Assembly (NCBI RefSeq): GCF_028330965.1
Contig: NZ_JAQMUB010000052.1
Location: forward strand, 1-64,000
DNA from: Oscillatoria sp. CS-180
Lineage (GTDB): Bacteria > Cyanobacteriota > Cyanobacteriia > Phormidesmidales > Phormidesmidaceae
Direction of reading: 5' to 3'
Length of the DNA: 64,000 nt
Shown: positions 26,126 to 35,190 of the stretch, one piece after another
Layout: every line of letters starts with the position of its first letter
Position numbering within the stretch: position 1 is the stretch's first letter
Program-made: the position numbers and the translations under genes
The notes under the pieces: model-generated
Told to the model about the DNA's origin: nothing
The model's database searches: none
The model's input: only the letters and a program-made list of their open reading frames with translations

Positions 26126-27439
26126 ATGCCTCAGCTTCAACCCCAATCAACCGCGATCGCCCCTGAGACGTTGACACTCACGGCGGAGCAGATTGCGGCG
26201 TTGGATGCACTGAATGATTTTGTGCAGAGCCAGGAAAAGCTGTACCTGCTGACGGGTTATGCCGGGACCGGAAAGACAACGCTGCTGCAAATTTTTATTG
26301 ATGGGCTACGAGATCAGGGGGACGATCGCGCCATTGTGCTCAGCGCCTTTAGCAATAAAGCGACCAAAGTGTTGGCGGCGATGGCGGCTCGTTGGCAGTT
26401 GGAGATTGACGCCATGACCTGTTGCAAACTGCTGGGGTTGCGCCCGGTGGTGGATGAAGACAGCGGGAACCAAGTCTTTCAACCTGATCGCAAACAGGCC
26501 AGCCAAATTGATCGCTATCGTCTGGTGATTGTTGATGAGTGCTCGATGGTCAACGAGGAGCTATGGCGATTGCTGGTGAGCGCCGTTTCTAATCTGTACC
26601 GCAGCACGCAGATCCTGTTTGTCGGAGATCCGGCGCAGCTCCCCCCTGTCAATGAATCGGAGTCGGCCTGCTTTCGCGAAGTGCTGCAAAAGTCAGAACT
26701 CACCGAGGTCGTGCGTTACGGCGGCGCGATTGGGGTGATCGCTGAAGACATCCGGCGAAATTTGGAGCGCGATCACCTGCCGCATTTTCAAACCGATGCG
26801 AATCGCGATCGGACCGAAGGCTGCTTTGTGTTGCCGCGCCAGGCTTGGGAGCGGTTGCTGCTGAAGGCGTTTACCAGTGATGCCTATCAGATGAATCCCG
26901 ACCAGGTGCGAGCACTGGCCTACACGAATCGTCGCGTCGCTCAGCTCAACCAAAAAATTCGTCGTGCCATTTATGGCGCTACGGCGCTACGGTTTGTTCC
27001 GGGGGAGCGGTTGATTGCCGTCAACACATGCCTGGACGAGGAGAACGTTATCTTACCCACCTCCGCTGAATGCGAGGTGCTAGAGGCCCGGCGCGGGCGA
27101 GAGGGCGAATGGCCTCTGTGGATTTTGCAGGTCAAAACAGAGGAAGCGGAATTTAGAACCCTGCGAGTGCTGCACGAGTCGGGCGAAAGTGAGATGAAGC
27201 TCAAGCTCGACCAGCTGGCCCGTGAAAGGCGGTGGATGGAGTTTTGGGATTTTAAGCAGCTGTTTCACGATGTCGATTACGCCTACAGCCTGACGATTCA
27301 TAAAAGCCAGGGATCAACTTTTCAAGATGTTTTTGTTGATATTCCTTCGATGCGCGTGAATCAGAATGTGATTGAGCGCAACCAGCTTTGCTATGTGGCG
27401 CTCACTCGTGCCGCTCAGCGCGTCTTTCTATATCAGTAG
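26126..27439 (+). CDS. RecD/Dda-like superfamily 1 DNA helicase
   Basis: A 437-residue ATP-dependent helicase. It has Walker A GYAGTGKTT (about 44-52), Walker B VDECSM, motif III GDPAQLPPVNES and a C-terminal UvrD_C_2 region with TIHKSQGSTFQDV and YVALTRAAQRVFLY. The layout is the short single-subunit Dda/RecD2 type. It most likely acts in DNA repair or replication restart. No partner is adjacent. Confidence 0.9.
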   Translation: MPQLQPQSTAIAPETLTLTAEQIAALDALNDFVQSQEKLYLLTGYAGTGKTTLLQIFIDGLRDQGDDRAIVLSAFSNKATKVLAAMAARWQLEIDAMTCCKLLGLRPVVDEDSGNQVFQPDRKQASQIDRYRLVIVDECSMVNEELWRLLVSAVSNLYRSTQILFVGDPAQLPPVNESESACFREVLQKSELTEVVRYGGAIGVIAEDIRRNLERDHLPHFQTDANRDRTEGCFVLPRQAWERLLLKAFTSDAYQMNPDQVRALAYTNRRVAQLNQKIRRAIYGATALRFVPGERLIAVNTCLDEENVILPTSAECEVLEARRGREGEWPLWILQVKTEEAEFRTLRVLHESGESEMKLKLDQLARERRWMEFWDFKQLFHDVDYAYSLTIHKSQGSTFQDVFVDIPSMRVNQNVIERNQLCYVALTRAAQRVFLYQ

Positions 27440-27527
27440 GTGAGCTGGCCCTGATGCAGGTGCTTTATGGAACAGCGCCCACCATAGCCCCGCAATTTGA
27501 ATCAGGTTGATTCATTGTAGAGAGAAC

Positions 27528-28205
27528 CTACAGTAGGGCGATCGCGCCTTTTATGGCCTCAACATCAATGGCGGCTAGCTGCGCGTAGGCATCTTTAGCA
27601 ATGGACTGACCCCGTAGGAAGCCTGTATTTGCAGCAGGACAACCGTAAGCCAGAGTTTTTTGGGAAAACCGAGCCTGTAGCTTTTCGACGTTGCGAAGTT
27701 GACGGGGCCAGTGAAACGTTTTGGCGAACCGCAGGGGCTGGAGTTGACCATCGCGATCAGGCAATAGGTGACGTCCTGTAAACAACACCCCACCCTGCTG
27801 GGCCCAATAGACGCAGGCGGAACCCGGCGAATAGCCGGAGGTCCAAAAGACCTCGCAGTCTGAACCCAGCGAATAGCTATCTCGATACGCGATAACGTTG
27901 GCGACTTCTGGAACAAGATAGGCTTCTTGCTCTTGGATAACCACATCGCACTGGAGAGCCGCTTGCAGAGATTTGGCCTCGCCGCTAGCATCGCGATGCG
28001 TAATGACCCACTGGCGCACTCCACCGTGCTCCGCAATAAATTGCAAAACTTCTGGAGTATTGGCAGGCGCATCAATCAAAAGATTGGCTGGATTACCCGT
28101 CTGATCCTTCTTTACAATGAGATAGGACGTTCCACCTAGCGTTGCCCGATTGGGGGAAAACGAGTATATACCTTCTAAGATGGAACGAGGTTGCTTGAAA
28201 GACAC
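27528..28205 (-). CDS. Metallo-beta-lactamase-fold protein, degenerate metal site
   Basis: A 225-residue protein with an MBL-like order: GGTSYLIV, a VITHRDASGEA segment where HxHxDH is expected, and a GVLFTGRHLLPD segment. Only the first His of the HxHxDH motif remains, so hydrolase activity is doubtful. The GTG start is consistent with family length. Related proteins with the THRD variant exist in cyanobacteria, but their role is unknown. Confidence 0.7.
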   Translation of the reverse strand: MSFKQPRSILEGIYSFSPNRATLGGTSYLIVKKDQTGNPANLLIDAPANTPEVLQFIAEHGGVRQWVITHRDASGEAKSLQAALQCDVVIQEQEAYLVPEVANVIAYRDSYSLGSDCEVFWTSGYSPGSACVYWAQQGGVLFTGRHLLPDRDGQLQPLRFAKTFHWPRQLRNVEKLQARFSQKTLAYGCPAANTGFLRGQSIAKDAYAQLAAIDVEAIKGAIALL

Positions 28206-28448
28206 GGCAGGCTGTCTGACTCAGTAATAAGAATAGGGCTAACAGAGATTGACTTCTCTGAGGACGTATTCTCTTGAATAGTCATTTAGCCTAACATGCT
28301 ATTCCAGCCCTGCTGGATGGACTGACAACTCCTTGGCACAATATAGGAAGGGGACGCACTATTGACTAAGTCATATCCGAAAGCTTTGATGGATTGTTTG
28401 TCAGACGCAAGCTTGCCCATTGTTAGACGAGCAGGAACGTAGGTTGTC

Positions 28449-29924
28449 ATGCTTTTTTTATTGCTTCTGCTCAGTATCTTCACGTATTACGTCGTTAAGC
28501 GCAGCGTGGCGGGGATTACTCGCACGCCAACTTGGCTGCTGTGGCTGGTGATGATGATCCCAGCTTTTGTGCTGGCCTTTTGGAGTGCTAGCGATCGCGC
28601 CGACGAACCGTTTCCGATCGGCATCCTGTTGGGGCTATTCATTCTCTGTCCCGTGCTGTATTGGATGCTGATTCAGTGGGGCCGCATTCCCCAAAAGGCA
28701 AACGGCCAAGACTCGACTCGCAAATCAGCGGCGGCTGAAGTGTTGAAAGCGGCGGCTGAAAAAGCTGCGATCCCACCCATTGATAAAGAAGAGGAAGCGA
28801 CTATCCAGCATTGCTTTCCCTGGTCCGTTTACTATCTCCAAAATATCGAATATCGCCCTCAAGCTCTGATCTGTAAGGGGCAGCTCCGGGCCTCTCCAAC
28901 CGTTGCGTATGAGACGGTACGAGAGAACATAGAGGCCAACTTTGGCAAGCGGTTTCTAGTGATCTTCCAGGAAGGGCTGAATGGCAAACCCTTCTTCGCG
29001 TTAGTGCCCAACCCTGAGCGCAAGAAGGCTGACAAACCACCCCGTCCTGACAAACTGACTCGCCCTGGTTTAGCGATCGGACTTTTCGTTGCCACACTCT
29101 TCACCACAACTGCCGTAGGCGCGTTCATCAACGGCGTTACTGAAGAAGCCCTTCAGGGCGATCCGAATCTGTTTTTTAGGGGCTTGCCCTATGCGATTTC
29201 GCTGCTGATCATCTTGGGTATTCACGAGCTGGGACATTATTTGACGGCACGGCGCTACAAGATGAAGGCTACGCTGCCCTATTTCATCCCTATTCCTTTC
29301 TTTCTGGGTACCTTTGGCGCATTCATTCAGTTGCGATCGCCCGTCCCCAATCGTCGTGCTCTGTTTGATATCGGCATTGCCGGACCGATGTCGGGTTTAG
29401 TCGTTGCTTTGCCACTGTTGATTTGGGGACTGGCAAATTCTGACGTTGTCACCATGCCTGAAAATGCCAGTCTTTTGAATTTTGAAGCTCTCGACCCAGG
29501 AGCCTCGATTGCCCTTGCCCTTTTGAGCAAGTTAGCTCTAGGGAGTCAGCTGACTATAGACAGCGCTATTCATCTCCATCCGGTGGCGGTGTCAGGCTGC
29601 TTAGGACTGGTGGTCACGGCTTTGAACTTGATGCCTGTGGGTCAGCTAGACGGGGGTCACATCGTTCATGCGATGTATGGTCAGCGCAACGGCGCGATTA
29701 TCGGCCAAGTCTGTCGCTTTCTAGTTTTAGGACTTACGTTTGTCCACGGAGAATTGCTGATTTGGGCGATTCTGCTGTTCTTTATTCCCGCCATTGACGA
29801 ACCTGCTCTCAACGACGTGAGTGAATTGGACGATAAACGGGATCTTTGGGGACTCGTTGCACTAACGATTCTTGTCCTAATTGTGTTGCCCACCCCTGGA
29901 CCGCTAAAGGCGCTTTTGTTCTAG
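28449..29924 (+). CDS. M50 site-2 protease-like membrane protein
   Basis: A 491-residue membrane protein. N-terminal helices (about 1-75) come before a cytoplasmic region of about 120 residues. The M50 core follows: HELGH zinc motif (GIHELGHYLTARRYK), FFLGTFGAFIQLRSPVPNRR, a GIAGPMSGL helix and NLMPVGQLDGGH, which supplies the third zinc ligand. The layout resembles plant EGY1/EGY2 and cyanobacterial site-2 proteases, which cleave within the membrane. The substrate is unknown. Confidence 0.9.
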   Translation: MLFLLLLLSIFTYYVVKRSVAGITRTPTWLLWLVMMIPAFVLAFWSASDRADEPFPIGILLGLFILCPVLYWMLIQWGRIPQKANGQDSTRKSAAAEVLKAAAEKAAIPPIDKEEEATIQHCFPWSVYYLQNIEYRPQALICKGQLRASPTVAYETVRENIEANFGKRFLVIFQEGLNGKPFFALVPNPERKKADKPPRPDKLTRPGLAIGLFVATLFTTTAVGAFINGVTEEALQGDPNLFFRGLPYAISLLIILGIHELGHYLTARRYKMKATLPYFIPIPFFLGTFGAFIQLRSPVPNRRALFDIGIAGPMSGLVVALPLLIWGLANSDVVTMPENASLLNFEALDPGASIALALLSKLALGSQLTIDSAIHLHPVAVSGCLGLVVTALNLMPVGQLDGGHIVHAMYGQRNGAIIGQVCRFLVLGLTFVHGELLIWAILLFFIPAIDEPALNDVSELDDKRDLWGLVALTILVLIVLPTPGPLKALLF

Positions 29925-29977
29925 GATGGATCCTTATCAGGCGTTTTTTGTAGGTTTGTGTTCCCAGTTGTGGTGTT

Positions 29978-30403
29978 ATGACTCAAGAGATTACGCGCTG
30001 GCTAACCGAAATTCGCACATTACAGCAACAACTTGCAGACACCCGACAAGAACGGGATCAGGCTTATCAAAGTGCGGCTAATTGGCGTCAGCTCTATGAT
30101 GCTGAGGCTAAGCAACGGCGCGAAGAGGCAAAAATCTCACAGGACAATATTTCGACCTTAAAGACTGAGTTGTCTGCGCTCAAGGCAGGTTACAAAGAGG
30201 CTGTCCCAGCGATATTCAAAGAACAGAGCGACGTTACAGACATTCAGACCGTTGAAGGACTCAGAGCTGAATTGATCAAGGCCCTGCAAACCTGCGATCG
30301 CCTACAAAAGGCTCTGGACAGCGAGAAAGCTGATCATGCCGAAACTCGTAAGATACTAACCTCAGCCCTGGGCGAAACCATCGACGCCTACAATCCCCAG
30401 TGA
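29978..30403 (+). CDS. Coiled-coil hypothetical protein
   Basis: A 141-residue soluble protein, highly charged and rich in heptad-like runs (IRTLQQQLADTRQERDQAYQ; SALKAGYKEA). A long helical coiled coil is expected. No family or function recognised. It is 53 bases downstream of the protease gene and may be cotranscribed. Confidence 0.65.
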   Translation: MTQEITRWLTEIRTLQQQLADTRQERDQAYQSAANWRQLYDAEAKQRREEAKISQDNISTLKTELSALKAGYKEAVPAIFKEQSDVTDIQTVEGLRAELIKALQTCDRLQKALDSEKADHAETRKILTSALGETIDAYNPQ

Positions 30404-30412
30404 CGAGGAAGC

Positions 30413-30451
30413 ATTCAGGCGGCAGATCACTCTGGGGTCTACCGCCTGAAT
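30413..30451. terminator. Intergenic hairpin, convergent genes
   Basis: ATTCAGGCGG and CCGCCTGAAT form a perfect 10-bp stem with a 19-base loop. It lies between convergent genes. There is no U-run, so it is a weak terminator candidate. Confidence 0.45.
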
Positions 30452-30481
30452 TCCCAACTCAAGTCTCCTAAACCTAACCGC

Positions 30482-31033
30482 CTAAAACTCAAGGGAGCCT
30501 AAGATATCGGCAAGATCTTCCAGGGGTTCCAGCACGTCGTGAATACGATTGTAGGTTTCGACTAAGCGATCGCCCCTTACCACAATTTCAGGGCTGGGGT
30601 AAACCTGCATCACCTCTAGCAGCGTAAATTCGCGATCGTCGCTGGAAGCGCCAATGAGTGCAGAACGCAAAGCCAGCTTTCCCGCTTCTCCAGAAGCTGG
30701 ATGAATGGTTTCACTAACCTGGTCCAGCATCCACTCGCCGGGAGGAGAATTCAGCGCGTAGTCCAATGCAATGGGGCTCAATGGAATCGGTTGCTGCAAG
30801 GTAGACCGCAGAACGTCCGGCTCTTGCCCAGCCATCGTCAGTAGGTCCCCTAAATCATCAGAGGTTTCACCTGTTTCCACCAGCTGCTCCAGATCAGCAA
30901 CGGGGACATCCATCGACAAAAACCCATAGGTAAGAACGACGGTTTCAGCCGCGATCGCGTTACCCGTGTTTGCTAACCAACCAACGGCCAAACATCCAAC
31001 AACGGACAAGCATCCTTTAAGACCCATTTTCAC
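30482..31033 (-). CDS. DUF1400-type secreted protein
   Basis: A 183-residue protein with a signal peptide (about 5-28, ending TGNAIAAE). It matches the cyanobacterial DUF1400 domain: ETVVLTYGFLSMDVPVADLE, then repeated ADLEQLVETGE-like helices and FTLLEVMQVYPSPEIVV. In larger proteins this domain precedes an alpha/beta hydrolase; here it is alone. The GTG start at 31033 overlaps the stop of the upstream gene (GTGA), with AGGAG seven bases before it, so the two are translationally coupled. Confidence 0.8.
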   Translation of the reverse strand: MKMGLKGCLSVVGCLAVGWLANTGNAIAAETVVLTYGFLSMDVPVADLEQLVETGETSDDLGDLLTMAGQEPDVLRSTLQQPIPLSPIALDYALNSPPGEWMLDQVSETIHPASGEAGKLALRSALIGASSDDREFTLLEVMQVYPSPEIVVRGDRLVETYNRIHDVLEPLEDLADILGSLEF

Positions 31034-31749
31034 GACTTTTCTCCTGACAAGATTAAGTTGCTGATAATGCCAACAACGATTCCAAAAACCAGTAGTGCGC
31101 CGCCTCGAAACAACCAGCGTCTCCAAACAGTAGACGATACAGCAGTGCTAGGTGTTTCCGTTGATTCTGCAATCTCGACCGATTCAGACTGCTCAGCCTC
31201 AGGTGGCACCGTTTCAGCGCCCTCCCCAACGGGAGCGGATGACTCGTCAGACTCTGCGATCGCGGGTGCGTCAGCCTCTGCTGTCGCTGTCGCGTTCGCT
31301 CTCCCGGCTACAGTAACCTCATAGCGAAGCTCGAAAGGACTAAACTCTGTTGTCCCCTGAGGTGCTCCTGACAGCACCAACTCATACGCACCCACATCAG
31401 GAAAGGTGACCTTAGCACCAGGAATATTGGTCAACCCCTCCGCTGATACTGGCGTCAGGTCAGGGGATTCAACCACAGTCTGATCAGAATCATAAAGAGT
31501 GAGACGGCACTCGCAATCCGCCAAAGGAATTAGGGTTCCTCCTGCTTTGGTAAGCGCAAACCAGACATCCGTTGGGGTACCTGCCAGAGGGATATCGTTT
31601 GGCTCAATGTGCAAAGTCGCACCCACATCGTCCTGAATTTGCACTTCATGAGCCAGCAGTGGAGTCGTCACTGTGGTAACTCCTGCCAAAATTCCAGCCG
31701 TCAATAGAGTGCGATAACTCATTAGAGGATTCATTCCGGTTTGGGACAT
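31030..31749 (-). CDS. Secreted, membrane-anchored protein with acidic linker
   Basis: A 239-residue protein. A signal peptide (about 12-33, ending LLAHE) is followed by a beta-rich domain of about 110 residues containing ADCECRLTLYD and FPDVGAYELVLSGAP. Then come an acidic, Glu/Ser/Ala-rich low-complexity linker (about 155-205) and a C-terminal membrane helix (LLVFGIVVGIISNLIL). It looks like a tail-anchored periplasmic protein; I recall similar copper-site or YtkA-like domains but cannot confirm. It overlaps its DUF1400 partner by four bases. Confidence 0.7.
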   Translation of the reverse strand: MSQTGMNPLMSYRTLLTAGILAGVTTVTTPLLAHEVQIQDDVGATLHIEPNDIPLAGTPTDVWFALTKAGGTLIPLADCECRLTLYDSDQTVVESPDLTPVSAEGLTNIPGAKVTFPDVGAYELVLSGAPQGTTEFSPFELRYEVTVAGRANATATAEADAPAIAESDESSAPVGEGAETVPPEAEQSESVEIAESTETPSTAVSSTVWRRWLFRGGALLVFGIVVGIISNLILSGEKS

Positions 31750-31788
31750 TCTTTGGATCGGCTCAGAACGCTTTGAGGGCGTTCATAT

Positions 31789-31867
31789 CGCCGTCGCCAG
31801 TTCCATAGGATTCAGCTCTTACCCCAAAGCATCTAGGTGCATAGGCCTGAATGACTAAAGCGACAAT
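31789..31867. repeat. Dispersed repeat family A, copy 4 (diverged)
   Basis: A shortened copy: CCGTCGCCAGTTCCATAGGA at the left, then GCATCTAGGTGCATAGGCCT and GACTAAAGCGACAATC. It lacks the AGCCATCTGG arm. Confidence 0.6.
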
Positions 31868-31980
31868 CACCCGCCACATCACTGATCTAAGGGCAAACCC
31901 GTCATTGCTCTGCCATGACAGTGCAGATGATGACAGTGCATAGTAAAAGCTTAGCGTTATTGCTTCAAAAGCTGAGGCGA

Positions 31981-33225
31981 TCAAGATTGCTTTGGTTTTG
32001 CCGGAGTATAGAATCGCTCAAGTCTCAGAAGTTTCCAGACATAGGGCGATCGCACGGCCAGAACTAGCCCCATGAAGCCGGTCAACAGCATCGTGTAAAT
32101 CAACGGGCGTCCGCTCCATTGCAGGCTGCCCAAGTAGGTCGAGCCAGCTAGTATGCAGTGAATGCCACCGAACAACAGAGCTGGAACGCTGAGCAGATGA
32201 AGCGATCGCCAACTTTTGCCCAGTTGTCGTTGAGCCAGATCAGTGCTGGTAAGAGTCAAGGGCAACATCAGCGCCAGTCCAATAACCCCCGCTACGATGC
32301 CCCACTGGTGCTGCGGCAGCATGAAACGAGCCGCCGCCAAATTCCAATTCCAGCTGTGCTCCAGCATGTGCAGCATATGGGCCGTCGCTAGGACAAATGC
32401 GCCGACGCCCAACAAGCGACGGCATTTGAGCGGATAAGCCCACAGCTTGCTTAAAGGACGAGCGATGAGAGCCAGTCCTAGGAACAAGATGGAGAAATGA
32501 CCGGCATAGTCCACCATCAGGTCGCCTGTTCTCATCAGCGTCAATAGACCGATGAGAAGCGTGATCCAGCCACCCATTTGAAACAGCTGACTGGTGCGAT
32601 CGCGGCTTAGCCAAGCGCTATAGGTTCCCAACCCAATCATGGTGGGCAGAGTGCCTAAACCAAAAGCGAACAGAGTTACAGCTCCCGCCAGGGGCGTACT
32701 AGTGGCTGCGGCTTTAATTTGTGCCGTGTACAGGAATCCGCAGGGGATTAAGCCCCAGGCCAGGCCTAAGAAGAGTGGAGTCCACCACTTCTGAGACTGT
32801 GAGGTTTGACTCATCGCCTGCTGCAAGCGGTTGTGGAGCGCACCTTGGAGGGGATGCAGCAAGGGCAATTTGGGCAGCAAATGAGGGGCAACTTGTCGCA
32901 AGCCCAAAAGAATGAGGAGACCTCCCGTCAAGAGAGCAATACCGCGTCTGAAGACGCTACCCACTCCAGCCACTTGTCCCCCGGCGACCAGCACTGAACC
33001 TAACCCTCCGATCGCGGCTCCAACCAGCACATAGCTAGTCAAACGACCCAGATTGAGAACCAGATGGAAAGCGAACTGCTGCATTCGAGAGGGTTGGCTG
33101 TCTTGTCCTTGAGATTCTGAACGAGAGGCCAGCGAAAAAGCCACTGTAATGGGGCCACACATCCCGACACAGTGACCAAAGCTTCCCAAGAAGCCGAGTG
33201 CGGCGATAAGTCCCAGTTCCAGCAC
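31981..33225 (-). CDS. SafE/TauE-like N-terminus fused to ferric reductase-like domain
   Basis: A 414-residue membrane protein. About residues 1-230 are the DsbD/TauE-SafE-like transmembrane domain with two cysteine motifs (FGHCVGMCGP and WGLIPCGFLY), which may pass thiols or metal ions. About 230-414 are four to five further helices with histidines (TAHMLHMLEHSW; LGKSWRSLHLLSV; GGIHCIL), resembling the MsrQ/ferric reductase heme-binding domain. The fusion suggests a membrane redox or copper function. It lies six bases after the TPR gene on the same strand. Confidence 0.8.
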   Translation of the reverse strand: MLELGLIAALGFLGSFGHCVGMCGPITVAFSLASRSESQGQDSQPSRMQQFAFHLVLNLGRLTSYVLVGAAIGGLGSVLVAGGQVAGVGSVFRRGIALLTGGLLILLGLRQVAPHLLPKLPLLHPLQGALHNRLQQAMSQTSQSQKWWTPLFLGLAWGLIPCGFLYTAQIKAAATSTPLAGAVTLFAFGLGTLPTMIGLGTYSAWLSRDRTSQLFQMGGWITLLIGLLTLMRTGDLMVDYAGHFSILFLGLALIARPLSKLWAYPLKCRRLLGVGAFVLATAHMLHMLEHSWNWNLAAARFMLPQHQWGIVAGVIGLALMLPLTLTSTDLAQRQLGKSWRSLHLLSVPALLFGGIHCILAGSTYLGSLQWSGRPLIYTMLLTGFMGLVLAVRSPYVWKLLRLERFYTPAKPKQS

Positions 33226-33231
33226 GATCGC

Positions 33232-34038
33232 CTACCCTCCCAAGGTGAGAAACTGTTCTAGATCATCGGCAAGGCTGGGCGGCCAACGTCGAATGGTGCG
33301 GACCCAGTCCATATCCTGATAGCGCTTATCTAAACCTGAAACTGCAACCCATTGACTCTCGGCTTCACCTCGTTTTTCCGTAGCCCAAAGCCCAGCTGTC
33401 AGCGCTGCTCGGGCATCGGCAAAGTTAGGATACTTGCGAACCACAGACCGTAAGACCTGAATCGCTTTTGAGCTGTCTCCGACTTCATACAGTGCGAGGC
33501 CGTAGTTGACCCGAGCCAGGGCAAAGTTAGGGTCTACATCCGCTGCTTTCTGATAATCGGCGATCGCGGCCTCCCAATCGCCTAAGCCAGCTTCGGCATT
33601 ACCTCGATTATTCAAGGCTCCTGCTTCATCAGGGTCTAATGCCAAAACTCGGTTGTAGTCTGCGATCGCGGCATCCCAGTCCCCTTTGACCTCATAGGCA
33701 GCACCACGATTGAGGTAGGGATCCACTTCCTCGGGCGCTAGGGCGATCGCCTGAGTGTAATCAGAGATAGCGTCATCCAGATGGTATTGACTCACTCTCA
33801 CTAGCCCTCGATTGCTCCAGATCGCAGCTTCATTGGGCAGATACTCCAAAAGCTGAGTCCAAAAGCGCTCAGCCTCCTCATAATCGCCGGATTGACTAGC
33901 GATAAAAGCCTTCTCCCGCAGCGTCGCGATAGTCTGAATCTCGGATTGGGTGTAGGGGACAGGCTCAGCGGCGATCCCAGGCCCTATCCATCCCATGACC
34001 AGGCACAAACACAAGCAGATACTCCACAGCAATCTCAT
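33232..34038 (-). CDS. Exported TPR protein
   Basis: A 268-residue protein with a signal peptide (LLWSICLCLCLVMGWIGPGI, ending AAEP). About five TPR units follow, with typical W-G/A-Y pattern spacing (AIADYNRVLALDPDEAGALN; AIADYQKAADVDPNFALARV). It should act as a periplasmic or membrane-side scaffold. It starts the operon-like run with the SafE fusion. The start at 34038 is chosen over 34113 because the earlier 25 codons do not look like a signal peptide. Confidence 0.8.
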   Translation of the reverse strand: MRLLWSICLCLCLVMGWIGPGIAAEPVPYTQSEIQTIATLREKAFIASQSGDYEEAERFWTQLLEYLPNEAAIWSNRGLVRVSQYHLDDAISDYTQAIALAPEEVDPYLNRGAAYEVKGDWDAAIADYNRVLALDPDEAGALNNRGNAEAGLGDWEAAIADYQKAADVDPNFALARVNYGLALYEVGDSSKAIQVLRSVVRKYPNFADARAALTAGLWATEKRGEAESQWVAVSGLDKRYQDMDWVRTIRRWPPSLADDLEQFLTLGG

Positions 34039-34149
34039 AACTATCTTCGGGGGATTCAGTAGGACATCCGCAAACTTTAGCGGTCTTCTACAGCCTACCG
34101 ATTTGGCTGTCAAGATTCATAGCAACACCCCAAAAATGTCGATTGATAG

Positions 34150-34243
34150 GAACTATAGCGGCATGCACTTACATCAAGCACACCTTATTCCCTGCTCCCT
34201 TAAGACACTGAGATGGACTTGACCAAGCTGCACAGCTATAAAT
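34150..34243. repeat. Dispersed repeat family B, copy 2
   Basis: Shares GGCATGCACTTACATCAAGC, TTCCCTGCTCCCT, TAAGACACTGAGATGGACTTG and AAGCTGCACAG with the copy at 15.8 kb. It has TATAGC near the start and GCTATA at the end, giving inverted tips. No gene in the rest of 34039-34362. Confidence 0.6.
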
Positions 34244-34362
34244 CTTTCCTTTACCATCCATTGCCTCACTGCAACCCTGTAAATTGATCTCAAGTTGCGC
34301 AACTCCTATTAGCGTTAGCGCAGTATCATCGAGTGGCAAAAGCGCTAGATGTAGATCATTGC

Positions 34363-34956
34363 ATGTCAGACTATCAGCCGTCTCTCTTGTCGAACCAAGA
34401 CCTGAAAGCTGCCGAGGTTTCCTGGGCCTATAACCGTCCCGATGAACACCCTGGGCTGACCGCCAGCGAACTGACGACTTGGAAACGCACGATCTTTCAC
34501 TTCCAGCAAACCATTTGTCAAACTCCTGCTGCCGCTCAGGGGAGCCTGTTTATAGCTGATCAGGCGTCTCCAGTTGAACACATTGATCCCTTCTCGCTGC
34601 CCCAGCGCAATGCTGAATTTTGGCGCGATCGGTTCGAGGATACTGGCAATGCTGCTCTCTACTTTGTCGTCGATCACGAAGCCAGCATCCTGCTCTACGT
34701 GGGTGAAACGGTCAAAGCCAACCAGCGATGGAAAGGGACTCATGATTGCAAGCGCTACATTCTGAACTACGTCTCGGCCCACCGCACCCACGAGTTACCC
34801 GTTCAGGTCAATATTGGCTTTTGGCCCTATGCGCCTGAAGCCCGCAAATCGCGACAGGCATTAGAATCTGAGTTGATTCGTCAATGGCGATCGCCCTTCA
34901 ATAAAGAAAATTGGCGCAGGTGGGCTACCCCCTTTGTCGGCGAATGCGGCTCTTAG
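34363..34956 (+). CDS. GIY-YIG nuclease-like protein
   Basis: A 197-residue protein. The central LYFVVDHEASILLYVGETVKANQRWKGT resembles the GIY-YIG core (the YVGET and following arginine), and the C-terminal QALESELIRQWRSPFNKENW has the expected conserved Glu/Asn region. Cyanobacterial proteins of this type are mostly uncharacterised. It starts at the ATG at 34363; a GTG at 34333 is in frame. Confidence 0.75.
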   Translation: MSDYQPSLLSNQDLKAAEVSWAYNRPDEHPGLTASELTTWKRTIFHFQQTICQTPAAAQGSLFIADQASPVEHIDPFSLPQRNAEFWRDRFEDTGNAALYFVVDHEASILLYVGETVKANQRWKGTHDCKRYILNYVSAHRTHELPVQVNIGFWPYAPEARKSRQALESELIRQWRSPFNKENWRRWATPFVGECGS

Positions 34957-35100
34957 GAATGAATGAATTTTAAGTTCTCAGTTTTGAGTTTTGAATGATT
35001 GAGTCATCGGCAAATCCAAAGCTCAAAGTTGATACTTAAATAAGTTCCCGTTCCTTAGGGCGCGTCATTAGTTAAAGACAGGCTGCTTTCGGTACAGAAC

Positions 35101-35170
35101 CATCCCAGATAATTTCTGGGGATGAGAAACTTTTTTGAATAAGGTTTTCCTTGGAAAACCTTATTCAAAA
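35101..35170. terminator. Two adjacent hairpins between gene ends
   Basis: The first hairpin (35101-35124) has CATCCC and GGGATG arms. The second is a near-perfect stem of 18 bp at 35133-35150/35153-35170 (TTTTGAATAAGGTTTTCC with its complement) around a two-base centre. It lies between the plus-strand nuclease gene and the minus-strand LuxR gene and probably ends transcripts from both sides. Confidence 0.55.
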
Positions 35171-35190
35171 TTCAAATGGGACTGTGTCCT

